Assembly (NCBI RefSeq): GCF_050753365.1 | Contig: NZ_JBLZFY010000016.1 | Location: 1-59,230, forward strand | From: Geminocystis sp050753365 | GTDB lineage: Bacteria; Cyanobacteriota; Cyanobacteriia; Cyanobacteriales; Cyanobacteriaceae | DNA: 59,230 bases | Reading direction: 5' to 3' | Shown: one piece after another, positions 8,323-16,988 of the stretch | How the letters are laid out: each line of letters opens with the position of its first letter | Numbering within the stretch: the stretch's first letter is position 1 | Notes under the pieces: generated by a model | Told to the model about the DNA's origin: nothing | Databases searched by the model: none | The model's input: the letters and a program-made list of their open reading frames with translations, nothing else | Made by a program: the position numbers and the translations under genes

Positions 8323-8997
8323 TTTTCTTCTCAATACCTCCACACATAAAGCCACACGAGAACTAGTTTCTTCCGAGGGGTTAACATTTAGTTTTATTTT
8401 TAATTTTTGTACATAATTTTGAATAGTTTTTAGAGAGACATTAATTCTCTGGGCGATCGCCTTATCCGTTAAAGATTCTTGACAAATTAACTGTAAAATA
8501 TATAATTCTTTAGGAGTTAAGATCAATTCATGTTTTAATTCATAAGGAATTTTGAAACCACCATCTAAAGCTAATTTAACACCTTCAATAAAGCTCGATC
8601 TTCTCTCAATTTTATTCACTACAACAAAACCACCTTGATAATTATGAATCAAACTTAACTCATTTTTCAATAGACTAGGATCACTTGTATAAACAAGAAT
8701 ATTAAGGTAAGGATATTCTACAAATAAAAATTGTAAAAAATCTAATCCATCCCTCGCAGAATTAACCCCCGAAACGTTACCAAACTGAAGATCAAGAATT
8801 ATTAAATCAACGGCTTGTTTTTTTAGTACATTCCGTGCTTGTGTAGGATTTTCTGATAAAATACAAGTTGCCGAAGGAGATATTTCTTGGAGATATTTAC
8901 AGTTATTTTCTCCTACTTCAGGATGATCTTCTACAACTAAAAAGACTAATTGCTTCTTATTACTATTTATATCTATTAAATATTCGATATTATTCAT
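8308..8997 (-). CDS. LuxR/NarL-type response regulator
   Basis: 229 residues. The receiver domain occupies about 17-148, with the acidic pair E23/D24 (VVEDHPE), phospho-acceptor D69 (LIILDLQ), a switch Thr/Ser at YTSD and the conserved lysine K129 (VNKIE). A GerE/LuxR helix-turn-helix lies at about 158-205 (LTPKELYILQLICQESLTDK ... INVSLKTIQNYV). This type is the usual partner of HisKA_3 kinases such as the one at 1953-3857. It converges on the exported-protein run and overlaps its last gene by 15 bp. The likely targets are the exported-protein operon and its own kinase region (inference from position). Confidence 0.9.
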   Translation of the reverse strand: MNNIEYLIDINSNKKQLVFLVVEDHPEVGENNCKYLQEISPSATCILSENPTQARNVLKKQAVDLIILDLQFGNVSGVNSARDGLDFLQFLFVEYPYLNILVYTSDPSLLKNELSLIHNYQGGFVVVNKIERRSSFIEGVKLALDGGFKIPYELKHELILTPKELYILQLICQESLTDKAIAQRINVSLKTIQNYVQKLKIKLNVNPSEETSSRVALCVEVLRRKLISF

Positions 8998-9183
8998 GTC
9001 AGTAGTCTTTAAAATATTAATAATAATACTTGTATCACATTTTACCTTGTTTTTACTCCCTTGATTTTGATGATGGTAGATTGTTTTGTACTTACTACTT
9101 ATTTATCATATTCATTTTGAGAATTTATGCAATTTGTCCTTAATATTTTTTGATGAAGCCTCTACGATCGAACTTTATAAACT

Positions 9184-10422
9184 TTATGGACGGCTACGAC
9201 GCTTGTTATAGGCTTGATATTGAGCATTTTTTCGCATGGATTGACGCTCACCCCTTGCCAAATCTTCTAATAAATTATCCATTTCTGCTATTTCTGGCTC
9301 AATCATGTCAAAACACACCCCAGAAGCCATCATTTCTTCTTTTGCCTCCTCTAAACGCTCCCTTGTACCGATAATATCCCCCCTGTCAAGGCTTCTTACC
9401 GCCTCCTCTTTTGCCCGTGAAGCCATTAACTGAGCAACTTTTGCCTTTACCTCCTCATTAAAAGGATAATCATTCAACTGCGCAGAATTAACCACAGGTA
9501 ACTGTAACTGATGATGAGAGATTTTTCTTGACTGGGTTTCATTGTCATCATAAGCCAATCGGAATTTAACCAGAGGTGCTGATTCCGTCATGGGGGGAAT
9601 TTTTAACCGCAATACCACATCAACCTGATTTCCTGCGATAAGATTCGGTAATTTATAACGCCCGTATTCCGTTTTTTCCAAATCATTAAACACATCCACC
9701 AATTCCACAGGAGAGAAAGAATTAATCCCTAAACTGACTTTTTGCCCAATGGTTGCCATAATCCCCTGTAACTCACCATTGAAAATACTTGGTAACTGAT
9801 CGGGATTTTGGATAAAGTAATAGTTACCATCTCCAGATAAAGCCATTCCCTGCATCAAATCCTCATTGAAATCATCGCCGATGCCCATTGTCGTAGTGCT
9901 AACCCCCCGTTTACTCAACCCGTTAACATCATTGCCAATCACATCAGGATTCGTCTCTCCCACATTTGCCAAACCATCGGATAACAAAATAACACGGTTT
10001 AAATGTTCAGGTTGCAGATACTTACTCACCTGAGTCGCCCCTTCTAGCCAACCGTCATACAACGCCGTCATATTGCGAGGAGTGATGCCATTGATTCGAT
10101 CGATGATATTCTGTTTATCAGTAGCCTGTTGAGAGGGAATAATCACCTCCACCGTATCATCATAGATGGTAACGCTAATTCTGTCCGACTCCGCTAATTG
10201 TTGCACTGCATAGATAGCCGCTTGACGAGCATACTTGATTTTATCACCTTGCATTGAACCAGATCGATCGATCACCAAGCCTAAATTAAGAGTTGGGCGT
10301 TGTCGATTAGTCTGGATTTCAGGAATATAGATTCTGACAATCACATCAAGATTAGTCACGGCATCCGATGCAATAGCATCCCTTAAACAGATAAATTGCA
10401 CTTGGGGCTTAATATTAGTCAT
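9184..10422 (-). CDS. von Willebrand factor A domain protein
   Basis: 412 residues. A vWA domain follows a short beta N-terminus: MIDAS motif DRSGSM at 52-57, the MIDAS Thr in RNMTALYDG and the Asp in LSDGLAN, so metal-dependent ligand binding is expected to be intact. The C-terminal half is a beta domain followed by helices (about 310-385), as in the bacterial vWA proteins of cyanobacteria. There is no signal peptide, so it is cytoplasmic. It lies 2 bp after the MerR-like gene and is surely cotranscribed with it. The partner protein is unknown; families of this kind often act with ATPases or regulators. Confidence 0.85.
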   Translation of the reverse strand: MTNIKPQVQFICLRDAIASDAVTNLDVIVRIYIPEIQTNRQRPTLNLGLVIDRSGSMQGDKIKYARQAAIYAVQQLAESDRISVTIYDDTVEVIIPSQQATDKQNIIDRINGITPRNMTALYDGWLEGATQVSKYLQPEHLNRVILLSDGLANVGETNPDVIGNDVNGLSKRGVSTTTMGIGDDFNEDLMQGMALSGDGNYYFIQNPDQLPSIFNGELQGIMATIGQKVSLGINSFSPVELVDVFNDLEKTEYGRYKLPNLIAGNQVDVVLRLKIPPMTESAPLVKFRLAYDDNETQSRKISHHQLQLPVVNSAQLNDYPFNEEVKAKVAQLMASRAKEEAVRSLDRGDIIGTRERLEEAKEEMMASGVCFDMIEPEIAEMDNLLEDLARGERQSMRKNAQYQAYNKRRSRP

Positions 10423-10424
10423 AA

Positions 10425-11123
10425 TTACCTCTTTTTGAAGAATTTAGTTAAAATGTTGCTGAAAAGTTCTATTAAAGACTCTCGCTCTTTGATACTATTG
10501 GGATAAACAAAATCATCACGAATATGTAACTCTAAACCGTCTAAAATCCTGATACGAGTCCAAGTTTCTTCCCTGTCTAACAAATTTTGATGACTATAAG
10601 TCTCATCTAACGCAGACATGGTATTTTTGTTCTCGATCGATGGGATTTGATTCTCTTGTTTGACGCTACCCCTCATCGTTGATTGACTTCTTTTCCCCTT
10701 TAAATCAGAGAGAAAATCCAAAGCAGAATTACTGGAATTGTGGGTTTCAGTTAAAATCGGATGGGCTGTCGTAATATTAATCTGAATACCTCCCACTAAT
10801 AAATTTTTTAACTCCTGATTAGTTTTCGAGGTAAGTAAATCATTAATTGCCGTTGTGCCGATACCATCGCTTAATAAACGCTTAACTAACAATAATTGTA
10901 AAAGATGACGATAGGTATAAAAAGCATAACGATTTTGCCGAATAGGCTCATCCATCAACCTTTGACTGGTGTACGATCGCACCAATCGAGTATTAATTTC
11001 TTCTTTAACTTTGCTATTACCCTTCATCTGGGGAAGATATAAAGGCAATAACCCATTAGCTACCTCCACAAATTCATCGATTAACCATTCATGATGGTTG
11101 TTTTCTAATGTTTCTAAGTCCAT
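10425..11123 (-). CDS. MerR-like DNA-binding protein upstream of the vWA gene
   Basis: 232 residues. Residues about 40-112 read INTRLVRSYTSQRLMDEP ... YAFYTYRHLLQLLLVKRLL ... GIGTTAINDLL, a MerR-type winged helix-turn-helix (strand, wing, then the helix pair contacting the -35/-10 spacer). A low-complexity Ser/Asn linker (about 125-175) follows, then a C-terminal region with IRILDGLELHIRDDF, which resembles the tail of cyanobacterial MerR-vWA partners. It is the first gene of a two-gene unit and probably autoregulates the pair (inference). No inducer-binding residues can be named. Confidence 0.7.
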   Translation of the reverse strand: MDLETLENNHHEWLIDEFVEVANGLLPLYLPQMKGNSKVKEEINTRLVRSYTSQRLMDEPIRQNRYAFYTYRHLLQLLLVKRLLSDGIGTTAINDLLTSKTNQELKNLLVGGIQINITTAHPILTETHNSSNSALDFLSDLKGKRSQSTMRGSVKQENQIPSIENKNTMSALDETYSHQNLLDREETWTRIRILDGLELHIRDDFVYPNSIKERESLIELFSNILTKFFKKR

Positions 11124-11261
11124 AACTTTAGAATAACATTAGTTTTATAAAATGTCAATATCATTTTTCAATGTCAATAAAACTTAAGCTAAAACCCATT
11201 TAACTTACATTTTTTCTTGATTATTGTAAACACTATTACCTTCTTTCACAAAAAAACCATG

Positions 11262-11329
11262 AGACAACCTCTAATTATAATTTTACCACCGTAGAACAGG
11301 CAAGATGCCTGTTTTTTTGAAGATGTCTA
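11262..11329. mobile_element. Miniature inverted-repeat element, copy 1
   Basis: A 68-bp segment running from GAGACAACCTC to GAAGATGTCT. It matches the inverted copy at 49845-49914 over almost its whole length, including TTTTACCACCGTAGAACAGGC. It carries the hairpin AACAGGCA/TGCCTGTT followed by a T-run on the plus strand. A third, internally different copy is at 55809-55916. It sits between purB and the MerR-like gene. Confidence 0.6.
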
Positions 11330-11334
11330 TTGAA

Positions 11335-12630
11335 TTAAATGCCTAATCTTTGGTAAATTGTATCAAGATTTTTTAAGTGTTGTTGAGGATCGAAACAAGT
11401 ATCAATCTCAGAATCTGTCAATAATTCGGCAATTTCAGCATGATTTTCTACCAAATTACGGAAATTACCATCTTTAGTATTCCATGCCTGATGAGCGCAT
11501 CCTTGAACTATACGATAAGCATCTTCTCGACTCATGCCTTTAGAAACTAACGCTAGTAAAACTTTTTGACTGAAGATCACTCCTCCATAAACGTTCATAT
11601 TTCTTGCCATGTTGTCAGGATACACCAACAAGTTTTGAATCAAATTAGTGGTTTCCCTTAACATAAAATGAATCAAAATACAAGTATCAGGCAAAATTAC
11701 TCTTTCGACAGAGCTATGGGAAATGTCTCTTTCATGCCATAAAGCCACGTTTTCTAAGGCGGCGATCGCATTTCCCCGAATGATACGAGCCATGCCCGTT
11801 ATACGCTCACTACGGATAGGATTTCGTTTATGGGGCATCGCCGATGAGCCTTTTTGTCCTTTGGAAAAATACTCCTCAACTTCTAAAACATCGGTTCTTT
11901 GTAGGTTGCGAATTTCTACAGAGAATCTTTCTAGGGAAGCGGCAACTAAGGCGATTTGTTGCACAAATTCAGCGTGTCTGTCTCTGGAAATAACTTGAGT
12001 GGAAGCAGTATCTGGTTCTAAACCTAAAAGAGTACAGGCGATCGATTCAATACGAGGATCAATGTTAGCATAAGTACCTACAGCACCTGAAATTTTGCCC
12101 ACTGCCACATCTTGACGTAATTTGACTAAACGATCCCGATTACGGCGCATTTCTGCTAACCAACCAGCGAGTTTAAAGCCGAAGGTGATAGGCTCGGCAT
12201 GGATTCCGTGCGATCGACCTACCATAAAAGTATAACGGTGTTGTTGTGCCTGATAACGAATAGCTTGGATGGTTTCTTCCACACTTTCGAGAATTAAATT
12301 TAAACTAGCGACCATTTGTAATGCTAAAGCGGTATCGAGCATATCAGAGCTAGTCATACCAAGATGAATATATCTTCCTGCGTCTCCCACATATTCATTA
12401 ACATTAGTCAAAAAAGCGATGACATCGTGGCGTACTTCGGCTTCAATTTCTAATACTCTTTGAACATCAAAATTAGCCTTTGCTTTAATTTCTTCTACAG
12501 CTTCTTTGGGAATGTTGCCCACTTGTGCTTGAGCTTCACACACCGCAATTTCAACTTGTAACCATGTTTTTAAACGATATTCGTCTGTCCAAATTCCGCC
12601 CATTTCGGGCAAGGTATAGCGTTCAATCAC
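11335..12630 (-). CDS. purB: Adenylosuccinate lyase
   Basis: 431 residues, the normal length. PurB cleaves SAICAR to AICAR and adenylosuccinate to AMP, releasing fumarate, in purine synthesis. The fumarate-lyase signature SSAMPHKRNP is present, as are the upstream catalytic region TSSDMLDTA and the histidine-containing GRSHGIHAEP. It starts MIERYTLPEMGGIW, as in other PurB proteins. It lies alone between cobS upstream and the vWA pair downstream, all on the same strand but with long gaps. No regulatory element was recognised. Confidence 0.97.
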   Translation of the reverse strand: MIERYTLPEMGGIWTDEYRLKTWLQVEIAVCEAQAQVGNIPKEAVEEIKAKANFDVQRVLEIEAEVRHDVIAFLTNVNEYVGDAGRYIHLGMTSSDMLDTALALQMVASLNLILESVEETIQAIRYQAQQHRYTFMVGRSHGIHAEPITFGFKLAGWLAEMRRNRDRLVKLRQDVAVGKISGAVGTYANIDPRIESIACTLLGLEPDTASTQVISRDRHAEFVQQIALVAASLERFSVEIRNLQRTDVLEVEEYFSKGQKGSSAMPHKRNPIRSERITGMARIIRGNAIAALENVALWHERDISHSSVERVILPDTCILIHFMLRETTNLIQNLLVYPDNMARNMNVYGGVIFSQKVLLALVSKGMSREDAYRIVQGCAHQAWNTKDGNFRNLVENHAEIAELLTDSEIDTCFDPQQHLKNLDTIYQRLGI

Positions 12631-12682
12631 TGCAATTTTAGTTCTTTTGCAAATACAACTGCTATATTGTACCTTAAAACAA

Positions 12683-12772
12683 CCTCAGTTCGATATAAAA
12701 TTTTCTGATTTAGACATTAGGGTATTAGGAGATTGGGGTATTGGGGGGATTTAGGAATTTCACCATTGTTAA
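12683..12772. repeat. Interspersed repeat CCTCAGTTCGATATAAAA, long form
   Basis: The segment starts CCTCAGTTCGATATAAAA and continues TTTTCTGATTTAGACATT, then GGGGTATT-type short repeats and CACCATTGTTAATTCTT. The second half matches 22824-22912 closely (TATAAAATTTTCTGGTTTAGACATT and AATTTCACAATTGTTAATTC). It lies between purB and cobS. Confidence 0.6.
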
Positions 12773-12775
12773 TTC

Positions 12776-13534
12776 TTAATTTACCATAACGGTTAAACAA
12801 GTTAAAATTATCACTTCACTCCATTCTACCGTTGCCCCATAGGTGTCTCCCGTATGTCCTCCTAATTGTCGATCGAACCACCATCCCGTTAATAATGATG
12901 GTATAAATCCGCTTAATGTTTCTATTATCATCAACTCGATCGAACTTTTTAACCAAAAATATTGAATTAACCATAAAAGAATAATAAATAATGAAGCCAC
13001 AATGACATCAAAAGGTAAATTTAATTCTTTTTTCAAAAATGCCCCTTTTCCCTCTAACTTAAGGTAAGGATACAGTACGATCGACATCAACTGACCCCAC
13101 CGAGCCCAACTAGCAGACAAAATCAAATAAAATCCCAAATTTTCCCTAATATCCATGACACTGGCTACCTTTAACAGAATCAGAATAATTCCAGCCATGA
13201 CTCCATAAGCCCCAGTATTGCTATCACTCATCACCGTTAAACGTTTCTCAGGATTTTGCACAGCTAAACCGTCAGCAGTATCCATCACACCGTCTAAATG
13301 CAACCCCCCCGTTAAATATATCCATAATCCAACTATCAAAACCCCTTCCATCAAAGGCGAAAAACCCAACATCTCTAAAACATAGGCAATTAAGCCTAAT
13401 ATACTTCCCAGTAAACAACCCACCCAAGGCAACCACACTGCTACTTTACTAAAATCTATAGGAAGAAAAGACGGTATAGGAATAATGGTATAAAAAAGTA
13501 TCGCCCCGAAAAAAGAAGAGAACAATTTTTTCAT
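12776..13534 (-). CDS. cobS: Adenosylcobinamide-GDP ribazoletransferase (cobalamin synthase)
   Basis: 252 residues, a polytopic inner-membrane enzyme that joins adenosylcobinamide-GDP and alpha-ribazole in the last steps of cobalamin assembly. The family signature GGLHLDGVMDTADGL, which carries the metal-binding acidic residues, is at about residues 76-90, and SDSNTGAYG follows at about 103-111. Six or so membrane helices are visible. It starts at the ATG at 13534. It stands alone, with no cobalamin riboswitch recognised in the 550 bp upstream, and no other cob genes are in the window. Confidence 0.93.
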   Translation of the reverse strand: MKKLFSSFFGAILFYTIIPIPSFLPIDFSKVAVWLPWVGCLLGSILGLIAYVLEMLGFSPLMEGVLIVGLWIYLTGGLHLDGVMDTADGLAVQNPEKRLTVMSDSNTGAYGVMAGIILILLKVASVMDIRENLGFYLILSASWARWGQLMSIVLYPYLKLEGKGAFLKKELNLPFDVIVASLFIILLWLIQYFWLKSSIELMIIETLSGFIPSLLTGWWFDRQLGGHTGDTYGATVEWSEVIILTCLTVMVN

Positions 13535-14085
13535 TATTGTTGATAATTGCTAGAGTAATAATTATATTGACAAAGTTAAAGGAAACCATTAAAGAAAATA
13601 TGGATGAGTGGCTAGAAACTTTAAGAATATATGATAGGCGATAATTTTCAGTATTTCTTTTATTTCCACAAATTTTTTATCCCCATATTTAAAATTAACC
13701 TGAACAAAAAGGAAATTTTAAGTTAAAATTGTGTCGTAGCGAACAATTAAAAATTATTTATTTAATTTTGGATTTGCTATTAATATAGAATTAGATTATG
13801 ACTTTTTTGTCGAATAATCTCTATGAATATTCATCTTGACATCAAAAACTTTGTTGTTAAAGATTGACTGATCGATCGAAATATGAGATTTTGATGTAGC
13901 TATTGACTTTCTTTGGATTTAACTACATTTAATCTGTCAATGAAACAATAGATTAAAAACTGATTATTTTCTCATTAGAGAACTTAATTATCTCATATTG
14001 TAAATTTTTAATTTAAAGATTGTGGTTAGTAATGAAACCACCATAAAACACATTAGTAAGTAAGAGCGAAAAAAGGGTTAATATT
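13535..14085. other. Gene-free stretch between divergent cobS and 14086 gene
   Basis: 551 bp of AT-rich DNA that must hold the promoters of cobS (minus) and of the gene at 14086 (plus). It contains one CGATCG palindrome (GATCGATCGAAAT near 13870). I see no open frame with a ribosome site, no RNA gene and no strong hairpin, and could not place a promoter with confidence. Confidence 0.5.
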
Positions 14086-14526
14086 ATGAATCAACCAAAT
14101 TATTGTCAAATACCGGCACCTTGCATTATTGAATCGGGTATTTTAGTTAACAAAGAAGACATCAAACGTTTAATCAATGATTTAACTCAAGTCAACTACA
14201 TACATATCATCGATGATGTGGTGCTAAATCGAGGCACTGGTTGGATTTTAGAAGTATTTAATGACCCAAATCAAGCTACAGTAGTTTGTAATAATAGTCT
14301 CTACATCAATATTCAAAGTTTTGATTATCTGAAATTAACTCAAGTATCGCCTCAAGAAACCTATTTTGATTTAATCCAAGATAATCGTCAATTAAGGTTA
14401 ATTCCTCTTACTACCGCTAATCAGGATGTGCAAACTCCAAAAAATATTGGTTTTGATTGTTTAGAAGATATGTTAGAAGAAGTTTTATCCGCAAAATGGG
14501 ATGTGCAGTTAGACGAAGACTTTTAG
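14086..14526 (+). CDS. Conserved cyanobacterial protein of unknown function
   Basis: 146 residues, start MNQPNYCQIPAPCIIESG. It has no signal peptide or membrane segment. The pattern of strands (IHIIDDVVLN, GWILEVFND, QATVVCNNSLYINI, DYLKLTQ) and the acidic C-terminus (ILDCLEDMLEEVLSAKWD-like, ending QLDEDF) suggest a small cytoplasmic alpha/beta protein. The family was not recognised with certainty. It is followed by heptanucleotide repeats and then tgt on the same strand. Confidence 0.65.
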   Translation: MNQPNYCQIPAPCIIESGILVNKEDIKRLINDLTQVNYIHIIDDVVLNRGTGWILEVFNDPNQATVVCNNSLYINIQSFDYLKLTQVSPQETYFDLIQDNRQLRLIPLTTANQDVQTPKNIGFDCLEDMLEEVLSAKWDVQLDEDF

Positions 14527-14646
<120 letters not shown>

Positions 14647-14648
14647 TG

Positions 14649-15749
14649 GTGACTTTTACATATTCATTAATTGCAAACTGCTCTCATAGTAAAGCAAGGG
14701 CAGGGGTTTTTTCCACTCCTCACGGGGAAGTTGAAACCCCTAAATTTATGCCTGTAGGTACGATTGGTACAGTTAAAGGTATCACTCCCTCTCAACTTCA
14801 CTCTGTTAATGCTCAAATGATTTTGGGTAATACTTATCATTTACATATTCAACCAGGGGAGGATATTGTCGCTAAGGCTGGTGGTTTACATCGTTTTGTC
14901 GGTTGGGATAAACCTATGTTGACGGATTCGGGCGGTTTTCAGGTTTTTAGTTTGGCAGATTTACGCCAAATTACTGATGATGGTGTTAAGTTTCGATCGC
15001 CCAAAGATGGCAGAATTATTAATATGACACCAGAAAACTCTATCCGCATTCAAAATGCTTTAGGCGCAGATGTGATTATGGCGTTTGATGAATGCCCTCC
15101 TGCTACCGCTACAAGGGATGAAGTGGAGATAGCTGTGGAAAGAACCTATAAATGGTTACAAAGGTGCATGAATGCCCACGCCAAGCCCGATAAACAAGCT
15201 CTATTTGGCATTGTGCAAGGAGGAATTTATCCCGATTTGCGCACTCAATGCGCGTTGGATTTGATTAGTTTAGACTTGCCGGGTTATGCCATTGGGGGAG
15301 TAAGTGTCGGGGAGAAACCTGAGTTGATACATGAAACTGTACGACAAACGACTCCTTTATTGCCAGTCAATAAACCTCGTTATTTGATGGGGGTAGGCAC
15401 TTATAAGGAAATGGTAATTGCCATCGCATCAGGGATTGACTTGTTTGATTGCGTCATACCGACTCGTTTAGGGCGACATGGGGCAGCATTAGTGCAAGGG
15501 GAGAGGATAAATTTAAGAAATGCCCAATATAAGGAAGATTTTACACCTCTTGATTCTCAATGTAGTTGTTATACCTGTACAAATTTTAGTCGTGCTTACC
15601 TTAATCATTTAATTCGATCGAAAGAAATGTTAGGCTATATCTTATTATCCTTGCATAATTTACACGAGTTAATTGAGTTTACAAATAAAATTCGTAGGGC
15701 AATTATTAATGATACTTTTATGGCAGAATTTGGTCATTGGTTAAATTAG
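14649..15749 (+). CDS. tgt: Queuine/preQ1 tRNA-ribosyltransferase
   Basis: Exchanges guanine 34 of GUN-anticodon tRNAs for a queuosine precursor. The family starts just before a segment equivalent to FTYSLIANCSHSKARAGVFSTPHG, so I place the start at the GTG at 14649 (TTG at 14646 is an alternative), giving 366 residues. A reading that begins at 14559 would only translate the heptamer repeats (YSLLITHYSLL). Motifs: catalytic DSGGFQVFSL, GGVSVGEKPE, catalytic DLFDCVIPTRLGRHG, and zinc ligands C-x-C-x2-C in CSCYTC with a following His. No clear ribosome site is seen. queC at 40583 belongs to the same pathway. Confidence 0.95.
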   Translation: MTFTYSLIANCSHSKARAGVFSTPHGEVETPKFMPVGTIGTVKGITPSQLHSVNAQMILGNTYHLHIQPGEDIVAKAGGLHRFVGWDKPMLTDSGGFQVFSLADLRQITDDGVKFRSPKDGRIINMTPENSIRIQNALGADVIMAFDECPPATATRDEVEIAVERTYKWLQRCMNAHAKPDKQALFGIVQGGIYPDLRTQCALDLISLDLPGYAIGGVSVGEKPELIHETVRQTTPLLPVNKPRYLMGVGTYKEMVIAIASGIDLFDCVIPTRLGRHGAALVQGERINLRNAQYKEDFTPLDSQCSCYTCTNFSRAYLNHLIRSKEMLGYILLSLHNLHELIEFTNKIRRAIINDTFMAEFGHWLN

Positions 15750-15837
15750 ATTCTTATTTACTAGACTTTGGATGAATTTTTTTTGAGAAGGATAATTATT
15801 CTAAAATTAAGAACAATATTGATCATATTGAACAAAA

Positions 15838-16089
15838 TTATTTATCCACATTAATCATAAAACGATTAGCGACAGTTTCGGGCTGAATTGCCGATAAAAT
15901 AACATGATTGGAGTCTGTTATAATAACGGCTCTTGTTCTTCTACCATAGGTTGCATCGATTAACTGCCCTTTTTCTTTTGCATCGGTGATAAGACGTTTA
16001 ATAGGAGCAGATTCTGGACTTACGATGGCAATGACTCTATTCGCAGTTACAATATTACCAAAACCGATGTTAATTAACTTAGTATCCAT
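15838..16089 (-). CDS. remA: RemA-like DUF370 regulator
   Basis: 83 residues, start MDTKLINIGFGNIVTANRVIAI, with the family core SPESAPIKRLITDAKEKGQLIDATYGRRTRAVII (given here as consecutive motifs SPESAPIKRL, DAKEKGQL and GRRTRAVII). This is the DUF370/RemA family, small DNA-binding proteins that activate extracellular-matrix genes in Bacillus and are conserved in cyanobacteria. The RRTR basic motif is the DNA-contact element. It is a single gene, transcribed opposite to tgt. Its targets here are unknown. Confidence 0.9.
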   Translation of the reverse strand: MDTKLINIGFGNIVTANRVIAIVSPESAPIKRLITDAKEKGQLIDATYGRRTRAVIITDSNHVILSAIQPETVANRFMINVDK

Positions 16090-16258
16090 AAATTTTGATG
16101 ATAGATTTTTGTTTTATTTATCATCATATCTTTAAATATAGAGATTTACAATGATTTTGACAGAAAATTAGCTGAATATAGTGGTTTATCGTTTTTTTTG
16201 ACAAAAAACTGAATTGATATTTTGAAAAAGCGCAAATTGAGTTGTCAGATTTTATCTT

Positions 16259-16895
16259 GTTAACAATATTCGACAATAACTTGTTTTTGATTATCTCTTA
16301 ATAACTTAACTAAATCTTCAATTAAACTTCTCCTAATAGAGATATTTTTTGGTAATAATGGGTTTTGATAAAATTCGTTAATTTGTTGTCCAACTAAAAA
16401 ATAAATTGAGTCTGCTTCTAAAATTTCTCTAGCTAATAAAACCGCACCATTTTTAATAGTTGGTAGTCGAGAAATATCAAATTTACACTTAGTTAAAACT
16501 TCTTTGGCTTTAGAAATTGTTAAGATTCCTTCGGTTACTAAATCCACTTCTTTAAGTTTACCAATGGGCGGTAATTCCTTACTCATCGTCATTATATCCA
16601 TTTCGATCGTCTCTCCCATATAATTAGCGACAATATTACCCCTCGTGCCTCCACAAATAATTTTTCGCCCAGAAAAACTTAATAATTGTTCTGCATATTC
16701 CTCATCTTTGGTAACATCTAAAGGAGGTCCAGTAAAAATCATTAATGGTTTAGGTTTACGAACATATACCCCAACAAAAGTGGCATCATCTCCGATATGA
16801 TCACAGTATAATTTTTTAGTTTCTTTGACAATTTGTTCTATGATCGATCGAGAATTAGGGGCTTTAGTACGAAAAATATTTTCCATAAATTGAGC
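16259..16895. repeat. Direct repeat, copy A (phosphatase 3' half)
   Basis: Matches 19831-20467 base for base without gaps, with about nine substitutions seen by eye (roughly 98.6% identity). Identity ends abruptly at TTGAGC (16895/20467) and at the stop codon side (16259/19831). Both copies have the same orientation and flank the kinase and the two-gene cassette. Confidence 0.9.
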
Positions 16896-16910
16896 AAGAT
16901 TCCATCCCAA
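16260..16910 (-). pseudogene. Truncated duplicate of SpoIIE-type phosphatase (C-terminal half)
   Basis: An open frame of 216 residues (MGWNLAQFMENIF to VIVEYC). From QFMENIF onward it is almost identical to residues about 177-388 of the phosphatase at 19832-20998. The N-terminal part with the metal-binding aspartates is absent, so it cannot be a working PPM phosphatase, though a C-terminal-domain protein could still be made. Most of the differences are silent; one codon differs as R/T (GGTRGNIV vs GGTTGNIV) and one as P/S (KAPNSRS vs KASNSRS). It diverges from the kinase gene, 78 bp away. Confidence 0.85.
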
Positions 16911-16988
16911 TAAATTGATAGAGAGGCAAGGTTCGATCGAACTTTACAATTCAAATAGTATTTTTATATATTTTCATAGTTAAACAAA

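Noticed and set aside
11294..11317. Hairpin plus T-run as an intrinsic terminator of purB.
   Set aside because: The T-run follows on the plus strand while purB is on the minus strand; on the purB strand no T-run follows, and the hairpin is part of a repeated element.
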